Source: JASGDN01 sp049840815
Lineage (GTDB): Bacteria > Chloroflexota > Chloroflexia > Thermomicrobiales > UBA6265
Length of the DNA stretch: 64,000 nucleotides
Direction of reading: 5' to 3'
Assembly (NCBI GenBank): GCA_049840815.1
Contig: JASGJI010000002.1
Coordinates: 129,662-193,661, forward strand
Part shown: positions 34,549-43,886 of the stretch, piece after piece
Position numbering within the stretch: the first letter of the stretch is position 1
Layout: each line of letters begins with the position of its first letter
Translations under genes and position numbers: made by a program
Notes under the pieces: generated by a model
What the model was told of the DNA's origin: nothing
Databases searched by the model: none
The model's input: only the letters and a program-made list of their open reading frames with translations

Positions 34549-34836
34549 CGTTGCTCGTCAACCTCTGCCTGCGAACTCGGGGCAATCGGTCGCCCGGCTG
34601 CCAACTGCATCCCACCATGATACGTGAGCGACCCAGCAATCCGACCAATCCGACGCAGCGTGCGGCTCACCAGCGCTTGAATCCGGGCTCCAACGCTCGA
34701 ACGATCATGGCCCCCCGCAGCAAATCGGCGAGCCCGCCCCCACAAGATGCGCTGCCTTGCGCCGCCCCGGGTTCGATGCGAAGCTGCAGGCAGTTCGCCC
34801 CGCCGGGTTCCCGCGCCAATCGCCAAAGGCTCCCCC

Positions 34837-36105
34837 GTGTCAGCATCCCCCGCCGCGTCCAGCGGTATTGGCCTCTCCCCGCAGGGCCGGACCATCCTCA
34901 TCTGGATGTGCGCGCTCATCGCCGCGAATCAGCTCGGGTTCGGCGCGGTGGTGCCGGTGGTCGCCCTCTACGCCAAGGACTTCGGGGTCAGCCAGACCGC
35001 CATCGGCCTCACCATCGCGGTCTACGGCCTGGCCCGCTTCCTCGTGAACTACCCCTCCGGCCAACTCGCCGATCGCCTCGGACGCAAGCCCACGCTCGCC
35101 ATCGGCGGTGCCATCACCATCCTCGGCACCGTCGCCTGTGCCCTTGCCCCAAACTACACGACCTTCCTCATCGCGCGGTTCGTCGCCGGGGCCGGAGCCG
35201 CCTTTGTCCTCACCGCCGGCCAGATCGTCCTCACGGACATTGCCGAACCCCACAATCGCGGCCGAGTGATGGCCATCTACACCGGCGTCTTCGTCTTCGC
35301 GGTCGGCGCGGGATCGTTTCCTGGCGGCTGGCTGGCGACCCACGTCGGCCTCGCCAGCCCCTTCTGGGCAAATGCGATCCTCGCCGGCGTCGTCACCATT
35401 CTCGCGCTGATGTTCGTGCCAGAGACGAGGCCCAAAAAACCGGCGGCCAGCTCAACCTCCGAGCCGGCCAGACTCGGCTTCCGCGAGCAGATCGGGATGC
35501 TCGTTGCCATTCCCGGCTTCGCGCTCATCTGCCTCGTCAGCTTCGCCGCCTTCTTCGCCAGGACGGGCGGCCTCTTCAATGTCATCCCCCTCCTGGCGGA
35601 GGATCACATCGGGCTCGAGGCGGATCAGATCGGACTCGGCATCGGCATGGTCAGCATCGTCGGCCTCTTCCTGATCTATCCCTCGGGCGCGCTCGTCGAT
35701 CGCTTCGGCAGAAAGGCCGTCATCGTGCCTTCGGCGCTCTTCTCCGCCGGTGCGATGGCGCTCTTCGCCTTCGCCGATTCCTTCCAGAATTACCTCGCGG
35801 CATCCTTCTTCTGGGCGATTGCGTCCGGCATCGCCGGCGCCGCCCCAGCAGCCTACGCCGCTGACCTGGCCCCGAAAGCCCACATCGGCCCCGCCATGGG
35901 CCTCTACCGCACCATCGCCGATCTCGGCTACGTCATCGGGCCGCTCCTCCTCGGCACGATCTCCGACCTCGCAAGCCCGCGTGTCGCCCTGGGGGTGACG
36001 ACCGGGCTCCTCGTCGCCTCCGGCCTGCTCTTCCTCGTCCGCGCTCCAGAGACATGGTCTGCAATGCAGATGGAACGAACACAGGACAAAGCCGCCGCAG
36101 ACTGA
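34837..36105 (+). CDS. Major facilitator superfamily transporter
   Basis: 422 residues with about twelve membrane segments. The loop-2/3 motif GQLADRLGRKPTLAIGG and the second-half equivalent SGALVDRFGRKAVI are MFS signatures. Probably a drug or metabolite exporter of the 12-TM antiporter class; substrate not assignable. GTG at 34837 with AAAGG upstream is preferred; an in-frame ATG at 34747 would add 30 residues without family character. The 288-bp gap to the divergent kinase gene shows no clear promoter. Confidence 0.85.
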   Translation: MSASPAASSGIGLSPQGRTILIWMCALIAANQLGFGAVVPVVALYAKDFGVSQTAIGLTIAVYGLARFLVNYPSGQLADRLGRKPTLAIGGAITILGTVACALAPNYTTFLIARFVAGAGAAFVLTAGQIVLTDIAEPHNRGRVMAIYTGVFVFAVGAGSFPGGWLATHVGLASPFWANAILAGVVTILALMFVPETRPKKPAASSTSEPARLGFREQIGMLVAIPGFALICLVSFAAFFARTGGLFNVIPLLAEDHIGLEADQIGLGIGMVSIVGLFLIYPSGALVDRFGRKAVIVPSALFSAGAMALFAFADSFQNYLAASFFWAIASGIAGAAPAAYAADLAPKAHIGPAMGLYRTIADLGYVIGPLLLGTISDLASPRVALGVTTGLLVASGLLFLVRAPETWSAMQMERTQDKAAAD

Positions 36106-36133
36106 CTGCGACGGCCCGAACGTCTCGCTTCAC

Positions 36134-36625
36134 TCACGCCGACTTCGCGTCCGGATCGATCCCGATCTCCCCGATCGCGCCCCGAGGGACACTCCATCGT
36201 CGCATGCGAACGATCTGGGCCAGGGTGTGGGCCAGCACATCGGGCGCGACGGGACGACGCAGGACGCGCAAGCGATCGGTCGCGGCCTCCGGAATGGCGG
36301 GACTCGTCGAACCCGGAACCACCACGATCACCGGCCCCCGGCACAACCCGCCGATCCAGCGTCCGAGCCGCAATGCGTCCGCCGTTGGCAGGAACAGGTC
36401 CACGACGACCACCGCCGGAGCGCATCGCCGCGTGAACGCCACGAAATCGTCGTCGATCGCGCCGACCAGCACGGGCTCCAGCCCGACCTCGATCACGGCG
36501 TCACGCAGCGTTGCCGCAAACCGGGCATCGTCTTCGACGAGAAGAATGCGCGATGGCGATGCAAATGGGTTGTGAGGGAACGACGTTTCGGCATACACCG
36601 CCCCGTCGTCGCCGAAGTCCATCAT
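36134..36625 (-). CDS. Stand-alone receiver-domain protein
   Basis: 163 residues. A receiver fold from about residue 25: acidic pair in ILLVEDDARFA, phospho-acceptor Asp in VVVVDLFLP, and a Thr/Ser switch region that is weak (VVVPGSTSPA). The conserved Lys of receivers is replaced by Arg in LRRPVAP. No output domain; the last 35 residues are basic then acidic. GGGAG stands nine bases before the first ATG. It lies 92 bp downstream of a PhoR-type kinase with its own promoter candidate, so may fine-tune that pathway. Confidence 0.75.
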   Translation of the reverse strand: MMDFGDDGAVYAETSFPHNPFASPSRILLVEDDARFAATLRDAVIEVGLEPVLVGAIDDDFVAFTRRCAPAVVVVDLFLPTADALRLGRWIGGLCRGPVIVVVPGSTSPAIPEAATDRLRVLRRPVAPDVLAHTLAQIVRMRRWSVPRGAIGEIGIDPDAKSA

Positions 36626-36685
36626 GGCTCTGACTCCCGACAGCGAACACTATTTGCTCAGTCTGACAGGAGAAGTAGGCGGGGA

Positions 36686-36714
36686 TATGTACGGCCAATT
36701 AAGGTATCGGTAAA
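36686..36714 (-). promoter_or_regulatory. Candidate promoter of the receiver gene
   Basis: On the minus strand TTTACC (36714-36709), 17 bp, TACATA (36691-36686), in the most AT-rich short stretch of this area. Confidence 0.45.
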
Positions 36715-36717
36715 GCT

Positions 36718-38652
36718 TTACTCACGCACGCCGAGGCGCGCCCGCTGCTGCCGCTGGAACGCGGCCTCACGCAAGGTCCGCCGTTTCTTCTGTCCACTCT
36801 TGCGGGTCAACGGCAACGTGAACCGGAAGGTCGCCCCCTCGCCGGGAACGCTCTCGACCGAGATCTCCCCTCCATGCGCCTGCACGATGTTCTTCGCGAT
36901 AGCCAGGCCGAGACCCGTTCCACCGGAATGCCGTGCCTTGTCCGACTTGTAGAAGCGCTCGAAGAGACGTTCCTGCTCCGCGAATGGCACCCCCACGCCG
37001 GTGTCCGAGACGCGCGTCACCAGTACATCCTCCCCCCGCTCCACACCGATCGTGATGAAGCCTCCCGGCGGGGTGAACTTGATCGCATTGTGGACGAGAT
37101 TCAGCAGCACCTGCTCGATGCGCACCCGGTCGATCGCAATCGGCTCGAGCCCCTCCCCGATCTCCACGTCCAGGGTGAGCTTCGCGCGGTCTACCTGGGC
37201 CTGCAGGCGGTCGGCGGCATGTTCGGTCACTTCCTTGAGGTCGTGGACCTCCAGATTCAGCGGAGACCGCCCCGCTTCCAGCCGCGCCATGTCCAGCAGG
37301 TCTTCCACCAGCGCCGTCAGGCGGTCCACCTCCACCAGAATGCGTTCGACAAACTGGCTGGCCAGCTCCGGCTCGTCCAGCGCTCCCGCCTCCAGTGTCT
37401 CCGCCAACGCCCGGATGGACGTCAGCGGTGTGCGCAACTCGTGGGAGACATTCGCCACGAACTCTCGCCGCACCTGCTCCAGCTGACGCATCCGTGTGAC
37501 GTCCCGCAACACCGCCAGCCCGAGCCGCTCCTGGCGCCCTTCGGCCATCTGCGTCGTGACGAGCAGCGTCCTGCGGTCCACGCCATGCTCGACCGTCGCA
37601 ACCTCGCGGCTGTGGGCCTGCAGCGTACGTTCCAATTGCTCCACGATCTCGTGGTCGCGCACGACCTGGGGAAAGGGACGACCGATCGTGCCCAGGCCCG
37701 ATGCCTGGAGAAGGTGCTCCGCCGCCCGGTTCAGCTTCAGCACAATCCCCTGATCGTCGGTCAGGATCACGCCGTCTTCCAGGCCAGCCATCACGGCCTG
37801 CAACCGGTTGCTCGTCAACTCGATGGCAGCAATCGAGGACTGAAGCTCGGATGCCATCCGGTTGGAGCTCCACCCGAGCTCCATCACTTCACGCGGCCCC
37901 GTCGGAACCACGCGCGAGTCGAGGTTTCCGTCCGCCAGCGCCTTCAGCTGCGATTCCAGCGTCTCGATGGGGCGGGCAATCCGATTGGCAATCTGCATGG
38001 ATATCGCCGCGATCACCACCGCCGCGACAATCGCCGCCACGACGAACGCGATGCGGATGCGATCGACGACCTGCGACACCTGATCGAGTTGAACCGCGAC
38101 CCGCACGATGATGCCGTCATCGGAGGAGGTTGGCACCGCGACGTACATGAAGCCGGAATCGACGGTGGCGCTGGTTCGCTCATCCTCTCCGAGTCCGACC
38201 CGGCGAGCCTCCTGCACCTCCGGCCGCTGGTTGTGGTTCACCATGGTCGCCGCATCGGCATCGGAATCGGCAAGCACCTTGCCGTTGGCATCGATCACCG
38301 TGATGCGGTGTCCCGTCGTCCCGGCGCGATCATCGACCATCGCTTGCAAGTTCGCTCGCGACGGATCGAGGTCGCTCAACTGCTCGTAGTCGGTCGCGAT
38401 GAGATGCGCCTGGATGGCCAGCATTGCCTCCAACCGGTCCATATAGACCGACCGGGCGTAGTTCCCAAGCACAACGGACAGGGCAAGGAGTACAACAAGC
38501 GTCACCGCAGCGAACGGTGCCGCGATGGAAAACCGAAGGCTATGGACCCTGGAGCGGGAGTCCGGCTGATAGAGCGGGTCCCGCCAGGCATACACTTCGG
38601 CATTCGCCGATTGATCGGGATCAGGTCTTGCCGCTGACGAACCGGTATCCAT
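36718..38652 (-). CDS. PhoR/WalK-type sensor histidine kinase
   Basis: 644 residues. Membrane segments at about 42-64 and 203-226 enclose an extracytoplasmic sensor of about 140 residues. Then HAMP (IANRIARPIETLESQL), PAS (about 285-385), HisKA with the phospho-acceptor in FVANVSHELRTPLTSIR (about 407), and the ATPase with N box LNLVHNAIKFTPPGG, DTGVGV and GGTGLGLAIAK. The start region overlaps the response regulator gene by 32 bases; GAGGG is only one base before the ATG, so a slightly later start is possible. Forms a two-component pair with the upstream regulator. Confidence 0.92.
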   Translation of the reverse strand: MDTGSSAARPDPDQSANAEVYAWRDPLYQPDSRSRVHSLRFSIAAPFAAVTLVVLLALSVVLGNYARSVYMDRLEAMLAIQAHLIATDYEQLSDLDPSRANLQAMVDDRAGTTGHRITVIDANGKVLADSDADAATMVNHNQRPEVQEARRVGLGEDERTSATVDSGFMYVAVPTSSDDGIIVRVAVQLDQVSQVVDRIRIAFVVAAIVAAVVIAAISMQIANRIARPIETLESQLKALADGNLDSRVVPTGPREVMELGWSSNRMASELQSSIAAIELTSNRLQAVMAGLEDGVILTDDQGIVLKLNRAAEHLLQASGLGTIGRPFPQVVRDHEIVEQLERTLQAHSREVATVEHGVDRRTLLVTTQMAEGRQERLGLAVLRDVTRMRQLEQVRREFVANVSHELRTPLTSIRALAETLEAGALDEPELASQFVERILVEVDRLTALVEDLLDMARLEAGRSPLNLEVHDLKEVTEHAADRLQAQVDRAKLTLDVEIGEGLEPIAIDRVRIEQVLLNLVHNAIKFTPPGGFITIGVERGEDVLVTRVSDTGVGVPFAEQERLFERFYKSDKARHSGGTGLGLAIAKNIVQAHGGEISVESVPGEGATFRFTLPLTRKSGQKKRRTLREAAFQRQQRARLGVRE

Positions 38653-39418
38653 GCCCTCGCACCGTCATGATGAGCACCGGGTCGCTCGGATACTCCTCGA
38701 TCTTCTGCCGCAACCACCGAATGTGAACGTCTACCGTGCGCGTATCCACCCGGTGCTGGTATCCCCACACCTCGCGCAGCAACGCCTCGCGAGACATCAC
38801 GATCCCCGGATGCTTCACCAGATAGGCAAGCAGATCGAACTCCTTCGAGGTCAGCGTCACCTCGGAGCCACGAACGCGCACCACCCGGCGGGGGTGGTCG
38901 ATCTCGATCGGCCCGTTCGCGCTGGCGACCTCGCCCGGTTTCCCGATCACACCCGATGAGATGCTGGCGGCCACCGGCGTCGCGACGTCCGCGGGACGCT
39001 CCGCCATCGCCTTGACCATGCGACTGCGCCGCAACATGGCGCGCACGCGGGCAACCAGTTCCCGCATCGCAAATGGTTTGGTCAGATAGTCGTCCGCCCC
39101 GATCTCGAGGCCCACCACACGATCGATCTCCTCGCCGCGTGCCGAAAGCAGGAGGATCGGAACTGCCGAATACTCCCGCACGGCGCGACAGACCTCGTAT
39201 CCCGTCATCTCTGGCAGCATCACGTCCAGTACGATGACATCGGGGTCCAGATCGCGGGCAAGGCTCAGCGCTTCACGCCCGTTCTCCGCGTGAACGACCT
39301 CCAATCCCTCCCGGCGGAGGTTGAAGGCGATCGTGTCGCGCACGGCCTGCTCGTCGTCCACGACGAGCACAAGATCCGCCTGTCGCGGCGGCGATTCATC
39401 CAGACTCCCTGCAAGCAT
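38621..39418 (-). CDS. PhoB/OmpR-family response regulator
   Basis: 265 residues. Receiver domain (about 15-130): acidic pair in LVVDDEQ, phospho-Asp in VIVLDVMLPEMTGYEV, Lys in DDYLTKPFAMREL. A linker of 40 residues precedes the winged helix (LTSKEFDLLAYLVKHPG, RTVDVHIRWLRQKIE). The ATG at 39418 follows GAGAGCGAG; a TTG at 39442 would add eight residues without a ribosome site. A TATACT -10-like box (minus strand, 39480-39475) lies upstream. Overlaps the kinase gene, so they are coupled. Phosphate or wall-stress response is possible by analogy only. Confidence 0.92.
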   Translation of the reverse strand: MLAGSLDESPPRQADLVLVVDDEQAVRDTIAFNLRREGLEVVHAENGREALSLARDLDPDVIVLDVMLPEMTGYEVCRAVREYSAVPILLLSARGEEIDRVVGLEIGADDYLTKPFAMRELVARVRAMLRRSRMVKAMAERPADVATPVAASISSGVIGKPGEVASANGPIEIDHPRRVVRVRGSEVTLTSKEFDLLAYLVKHPGIVMSREALLREVWGYQHRVDTRTVDVHIRWLRQKIEEYPSDPVLIMTVRGHGYRFVSGKT

Positions 39419-39599
39419 CTCGCTCTCGTTCAGCGTTGACAACGTAGGACGCCAGGCACCCCGCGTCTCGGTCGAGTATACGAAAGCGTCGCGACTGACA
39501 TGGACGAGCTGACTCGAAGATGCGCTCCAGCGATGTATCAGGAAGCATGCACGGCGCCGCCTGCCAAACCATCAACGCGATATGAACCCGACGCACGAA

Positions 39600-39637
39600 A
39601 ACCCGGACCCGGCGCATGCCTGCGCCAGGTCCGGGTT
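39600..39637 (-). terminator. Terminator of the ABC transporter operon
   Basis: Two stacked stems (AACCCGGACC/GGTCCGGGTT outside, GGCGCA/TGCGCC inside) are followed on the minus strand by TTTTCG, 15 nt after the permease stop codon. Confidence 0.8.
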
Positions 39638-39652
39638 CTTGCGCGCTCGATG

Positions 39653-40579
39653 CTAGCCCTTGACGGCGCCTGCGGAAAGCCCGGCGATGATCCGGCGCTG
39701 CACGATCAGCACGCCGACCAGCAGCGGGACGGTCACAATGACAGCCGCGGCCATCTTCGGACCAAAGGGCACTTCGTATTCCGAGGCGCCGGTGAAATTC
39801 GAGATCGCCACTTGCACCGTGACCGCGCTCTCGGTAAGCGTGAACGTGCGCGCATAGAGGAATTCCGACCATGCGCTGATGAAGGCCAGCAACCCGGTGG
39901 TCACCATCCCTGGCACCGCCAAGGGCAGCAACACTTCCCGCAGCGCCACCAATGGTGTCGCCCCATCGACCAGCGCCGCCTGTTCGAGTTCCTCCGGCAT
40001 CGCCCGGAAGAAATTCGTCAATACCCAGACCGTGAACGGCAGGGTGAAGGTGAGGTAGACGATCACCAGGCCCCACAGCGTGTTGTAGGCGTGGAACCGC
40101 TGCATCATCTGGAAGAGCGACCCCAGGATGGCGATGGCCGGGAACATCGTCATCGACAGGATGAGGTAGAGGATGATCGTCTTGCCCCGGAACTTCAGGC
40201 GACCCAGCGCATAGGCGCCGAGCGTCCCGATGAGCAGGGCCAGAGCGACGACGCTGAACGAGACGATCGCGGAGTTCAGCAATGCCCGCAGGAAGCTGCC
40301 CGTCGTGAGGACCTGGCGATAGTGAGCAAGGGTTATCTGCTCCGGCCACAGCGTCACCGGGGTCTTCACCAGGTCGGTCGTGGGAGTGAGTGACGACTTC
40401 ACGGCCCAGTAGAACGGGAAGAGCGTGTAGAGCACGATAATGACGATCAGGACCCAGAACGCGATGCGACCGATGAGCTTCGCGGGATCGGGTCCAGTCC
40501 GCTTCGAGTAGCTCGCGCGAATGCGCTCGAGTTCCTCGGGCGAAATCACTTTCGGACTGGAAAGAGCAGCTTCAGCCAT
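39653..40579 (-). CDS. Carbohydrate ABC transporter permease, MalG type
   Basis: 308 residues, six membrane segments, and the ATPase-contact EAA loop EELEQAALVDGATPLVALRE near residue 220. Imports a sugar together with the neighbouring permease and binding protein. GAGGAGG stands six bases before ATG 40579; the upstream permease gene ends one base earlier, so the two are coupled. A longer frame to 40618 would overlap that gene and lacks a ribosome site. Confidence 0.92.
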   Translation of the reverse strand: MAEAALSSPKVISPEELERIRASYSKRTGPDPAKLIGRIAFWVLIVIIVLYTLFPFYWAVKSSLTPTTDLVKTPVTLWPEQITLAHYRQVLTTGSFLRALLNSAIVSFSVVALALLIGTLGAYALGRLKFRGKTIILYLILSMTMFPAIAILGSLFQMMQRFHAYNTLWGLVIVYLTFTLPFTVWVLTNFFRAMPEELEQAALVDGATPLVALREVLLPLAVPGMVTTGLLAFISAWSEFLYARTFTLTESAVTVQVAISNFTGASEYEVPFGPKMAAAVIVTVPLLVGVLIVQRRIIAGLSAGAVKG

Positions 40580-40580
40580 C

Positions 40581-41531
40581 TCAGCCCTCCTCAATCGTGA
40601 TAAGCCGAGAGTAGCCAAGGACCATCAGGCCGATGCAGATGAAGATCATCACGGCCGCCGCGGATCCATACCCCAGGCGATTGGCCTGGATGAGTTGCTG
40701 TTGGGTGTAGATCGCCACCGACATCGTCTCGGTCGCTGCTCCCTTCAGCACGAAGATGAGATCGAAGACCCGGAACGAATCCATCGTGCGGAAGATGAGG
40801 GCCACCAGCAAGGCCGGCCGTACCAGCGGCAGCGTGATCTGCCAGAACTGTTGCCACTTTGTCGCGCCATCGACATGGGCTGCCTCATAGACATCGGACG
40901 GAATGATCTGCAAGCCAGCGAGAATCAGGAGGGCCATGTATGGCGTCGTCTTCCAGACATCGACCGCAATGACCGCACCGAGGGCCGTGGAAGGATCAGC
41001 CGTCCAGGCGAAGTTGGTGCCTTCCTTCTGAAGCCCGACGCGGACCAGCACCGAGTTGATGACGCCATACCGATCGTTGAGCATCCAGCTCCAGAGCAGC
41101 GACGAGACCACCGTCGGGATGGCCCATGGCACGAGCATGGAGGTTCGAACCATGCCGCGCCCGCGGAACTGCGAGTGAATCGTCAACGCGACGATCATGC
41201 CGAGCGTTGCTTCCAGCGTCACCGAGGTCGCCGTGAAGATGACGGTGTTCTTGAAGGAATGCCACCATTGCGCATCTTGCAGTAGGTTCTGGTAGTTCTC
41301 GAACCCTACATTGCGAGGGGTCCGCGCGCTAGCCAACCGGGTATTCGTGAAGCTGAGCCGAATCGTCTGAAACAATGGATAGATGGCGACCGCGAAAACG
41401 ACGATCAGGCTGGGCACGACAAGCATCCACCCAAGTCGTTCCTGCTGTCGCCCTACCGCCGTTTTCGGTGCCCCCCACCGTCCGGACGCCGCCTTGGCGG
41501 GAGGAGATGAACCCACAGCTGCTTCCTTCAT
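40581..41531 (-). CDS. Carbohydrate ABC transporter permease, MalF type
   Basis: 316 residues, six membrane segments (first about 36-58) and the EAA loop DVYEAAHVDGATKWQQFWQ near residue 225. GAGGGG stands six bases before the ATG. Partner of the MalG-type permease in the same operon. No ATP-binding subunit is encoded here, as is common where one MsmK-type ATPase serves several sugar importers. Confidence 0.92.
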   Translation of the reverse strand: MKEAAVGSSPPAKAASGRWGAPKTAVGRQQERLGWMLVVPSLIVVFAVAIYPLFQTIRLSFTNTRLASARTPRNVGFENYQNLLQDAQWWHSFKNTVIFTATSVTLEATLGMIVALTIHSQFRGRGMVRTSMLVPWAIPTVVSSLLWSWMLNDRYGVINSVLVRVGLQKEGTNFAWTADPSTALGAVIAVDVWKTTPYMALLILAGLQIIPSDVYEAAHVDGATKWQQFWQITLPLVRPALLVALIFRTMDSFRVFDLIFVLKGAATETMSVAIYTQQQLIQANRLGYGSAAAVMIFICIGLMVLGYSRLITIEEG

Positions 41532-41553
41532 GATTTCCCCTCGCCCGATGACC

Positions 41554-41590
41554 GATCAGGCGAACCACACATGGTGCAGTCCGCCTGATC
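41554..41590 (-). terminator. Hairpin between binding-protein and permease genes
   Basis: 9-bp perfect stem GATCAGGCG/CGCCTGATC with a 19-nt loop in the 96-bp gap. Such structures usually lower downstream expression or stabilise the 5' mRNA, keeping binding protein in excess over permeases; here that is inference. Confidence 0.5.
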
Positions 41591-41627
41591 AAGCCGCCAC
41601 AATGTTCAGGAAGGCCGTCTGAGGAGA

Positions 41628-43052
41628 CTAGAGGTCCTTCATGATGTCTTCGAGTGCCGATTGCAGTTGGTCGACGCGCGAACTGATATCGGACGCGGTG
41701 CCAGTGAGGATTTCGTTGACCGCCGTGTAGTAGGTCAACGACACCTGGCCGTAGAGATCGGCGGATGGCGTGGACGGGCGCGGCACGGCAGCCGACTTGA
41801 AGAGTTCGAAGAGATCCTTGTAGAACGGGTTCGCCGCCAGCACATCCGGATCGCTGTAAAGCGCCTCGATGGTGGGAAGGTTGGATCGTTCGATCGCTCG
41901 CGCCTTCTGGATCTCGGCGGAACTCATGTAGCCTGCCAGGACCTTGGCGGCGTCCTGCTCCTTCGAGTACTTGGAGACGAACATCTGCCAGCCGCCGAGC
42001 GTGCCCGCATGCGTCGCGCCCTCACCCTCGCCCGCCGGCAACTGGGTGACAGCGAACTTGTCGCCGAAGGTCTCGTTCCCGCGGTACCAGTTGCCCGGCC
42101 AGTTGCGGTTGAACACTGCGTTCCCACCCAGCCAGACCAGGAACGAATCCTCTTCCTTGTAGCCGGTGACCGCTTCCGGGGCGATGGTTCCGACCCACCC
42201 CTTGGCCATCTCGAACGCGGCCTTGGTCTTGTCATTGCTGACCGAAACCGTGCCATCCGGCTCGATGATGCTGCCACCGCCGTTGGAGTACTGCCATTCC
42301 AGGGCGTTACAGGTGAGTCCTTCGTAGGCCGATCCCTGGAAGGTGAACCCGGTGAAGGCGCTGTTGGCAGCCTTCTCCCCTTCCTGGATCTTGGTGGCCA
42401 TCTCGGTCAGTTCCTGCCAGGTCGCCGGTGCGGCCGAATAGCCATACTTCTCCAGAAGATCCTTCCGGTAGTAGAGCAGGCCGGCGTCGGTACGCCACGG
42501 AATCCCGATCAGCTTGCCATCGACCGTGTTGTTGTCGACGATCCGCTGGAAGCTCGTCGTCCCGCTGTTCTTGTAGACATCCATCAGGTCGACGGCATGC
42601 GGGGCGAAGATGCCCGGCCAGATCACGTCGATCTGCGCCACGTCGATATCGGGAGATTGCGCCGCCATCGTCTGCTGCATGAAGGTCAGGCGATCGCTGG
42701 CGGATTCGGCGCCCCGGAGATAAGTGACTTGCGCGCCAGTGGCCTCGTTGAACTTGTCGATGCACGCCTGGCTGAAGGGTGCGGCTGGCCCATCGTTGTC
42801 GAGCATGATGTTGAGCTTGACACCGTCGAGTTTCGGCAAGCCTTCCGGCACCTTGATCGACCAGCCTACCGGCTGCTCGGCGGCCGGTGTCGCATCCTGG
42901 GCAGCGACAGCCTGAGCCTCAAGGATTGTCCCCATGAGTCCGGCGCTGAGTCCGAGCGCAGCGCCACGACGCATGATATCGCGCCGGGAAGCCTTGCCGG
43001 ACGTAGCCGCCCGCATCAGTTCATTCACCGGATTCGGGAGATAGTCCTTCAC
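41628..43052 (-). CDS. Sugar ABC transporter substrate-binding protein with Tat signal
   Basis: 474 residues. The N-terminus has a twin-arginine signal (SRRDIMRRGAALGLSAG, about 25-42) ending near AVAAQDA. The mature part is a cluster-B extracellular solute-binding protein, with AQIDVIWPGIFA and IGIPWRTDAGLLYYRKDLL in the ThuE/MalE style, so trehalose, maltose or a similar sugar is likely. The start is GTG 43052 with AAAGGAG eight bases upstream; earlier in-frame codons add no signal-peptide character. First gene of the three-gene transporter operon. Confidence 0.9.
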   Translation of the reverse strand: MKDYLPNPVNELMRAATSGKASRRDIMRRGAALGLSAGLMGTILEAQAVAAQDATPAAEQPVGWSIKVPEGLPKLDGVKLNIMLDNDGPAAPFSQACIDKFNEATGAQVTYLRGAESASDRLTFMQQTMAAQSPDIDVAQIDVIWPGIFAPHAVDLMDVYKNSGTTSFQRIVDNNTVDGKLIGIPWRTDAGLLYYRKDLLEKYGYSAAPATWQELTEMATKIQEGEKAANSAFTGFTFQGSAYEGLTCNALEWQYSNGGGSIIEPDGTVSVSNDKTKAAFEMAKGWVGTIAPEAVTGYKEEDSFLVWLGGNAVFNRNWPGNWYRGNETFGDKFAVTQLPAGEGEGATHAGTLGGWQMFVSKYSKEQDAAKVLAGYMSSAEIQKARAIERSNLPTIEALYSDPDVLAANPFYKDLFELFKSAAVPRPSTPSADLYGQVSLTYYTAVNEILTGTASDISSRVDQLQSALEDIMKDL

Positions 43053-43193
43053 GTTTGGAACTCCTTTTGCAACAACGGTGTCGCCGTGGGCCGATATCCG
43101 CACGCTCGCGAAAAGTGCACAAACACTTCCGGCAAAACGCACAAAATACCGGGGTCAACCGAGAGAAGGTATAGACTTGAATGTGTTGAAATG

Positions 43194-43222
43194 GTGATAC
43201 AACCAAAATCCGTCGACGTCAA
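43194..43222 (-). promoter_or_regulatory. Promoter of the sugar ABC transporter operon
   Basis: On the minus strand TTGACG (43222-43217), 17 bp, TATCAC (43199-43194), about 140 bp before the GTG start, in an AT-richer stretch. No clear operator was identified. Confidence 0.6.
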
Positions 43223-43257
43223 GGAATCGAACCGCGAACGAAGCCCCACCAACAGAA

Positions 43258-43294
43258 ACGGGGAGGTCAGGCGATCCCCGCCCGACCTCCCCGT
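43258..43294. terminator. Terminator between the FMN-binding protein gene and the ABC operon
   Basis: Perfect 11-bp stem ACGGGGAGGTC/GACCTCCCCGT with a 15-nt loop, 24 nt after the stop of the minus-strand FMN-binding protein gene. Confidence 0.65.
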
Positions 43295-43318
43295 ATCCCC
43301 CATCCGTCCCATGCCCCG

Positions 43319-43732
43319 TCACGTCGGATCGGGGACCTCGAATCGTCCGGTCTTCTTCGTCAGCACGATCCGGAACGGCACCGAGCCCTCCACCAGATCG
43401 GGATAGGGACCATCCCCGAAGAGCACACGCAGAACCTGCTCGCGGCCAGCATCGCCCCCAAGCTCCTCGAAGGTGCCTTCCGCCACTACGCTCTCCCAGT
43501 CATCCTCCGCCACGCCACGGTCGACCTCGAACGAGACCAGCGGCTGTGCGCGCATCAGGGCGATCTTCCGTCCGGGGAACCCGATGGCGTAGATGGCCTC
43601 GCCGTCGTACCCATAGCCCATTGGCACCAGGTACGGACGCCCCTCCGGCGTCGCGCAGGCGATCCTCCCGATCAACGCCGTGGACAGCAGTTCCTCGATA
43701 CGCTCTGGCGCGAGCGGGGCAATGGTTCCCAT
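43319..43732 (-). CDS. Pyridoxamine 5'-phosphate oxidase-related FMN-binding protein
   Basis: 137 residues of the split-barrel flavin fold: LIGRIACATPEGRPYLVPMGYGYDGEAIYAIG at the N-terminus and MRAQPLVSFEVDRG are typical of the general-stress/PPOX-like group. It is too short and lacks the C-terminal motif of true PdxH. Probably binds FMN, F420 or heme as a small reductase; substrate unknown. GAGGAAG stands eleven bases before the ATG. Stand-alone gene. Confidence 0.8.
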   Translation of the reverse strand: MGTIAPLAPERIEELLSTALIGRIACATPEGRPYLVPMGYGYDGEAIYAIGFPGRKIALMRAQPLVSFEVDRGVAEDDWESVVAEGTFEELGGDAGREQVLRVLFGDGPYPDLVEGSVPFRIVLTKKTGRFEVPDPT

Positions 43733-43836
43733 ACGATCTGTGCTTCCTCAGCGTGGTCGTTCATGACATCCGCGCGGACCTCGCACGGCGCTAGCATCCT
43801 GGAGAAGTATGACCCCTCCTCCACGTCCCGGGCACA

Positions 43837-43868
43837 GCATCGCCCCGCTCGATCAAGCGGGGCGATGC
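43837..43868 (-). terminator. Terminator after the unknown membrane-anchored protein gene
   Basis: Perfect 13-bp stem GCATCGCCCCGCT/AGCGGGGCGATGC with loop CGATCA, 18 nt past the stop codon at 43887. Confidence 0.7.
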
Positions 43869-43886
43869 CCTTTGGCGTCCATGGCC

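Noticed and set aside
36874..38637. 587-codon open frame antisense to the PhoR-type kinase
   Set aside because: Shadow frame rich in Arg, His and Leu without domain character.
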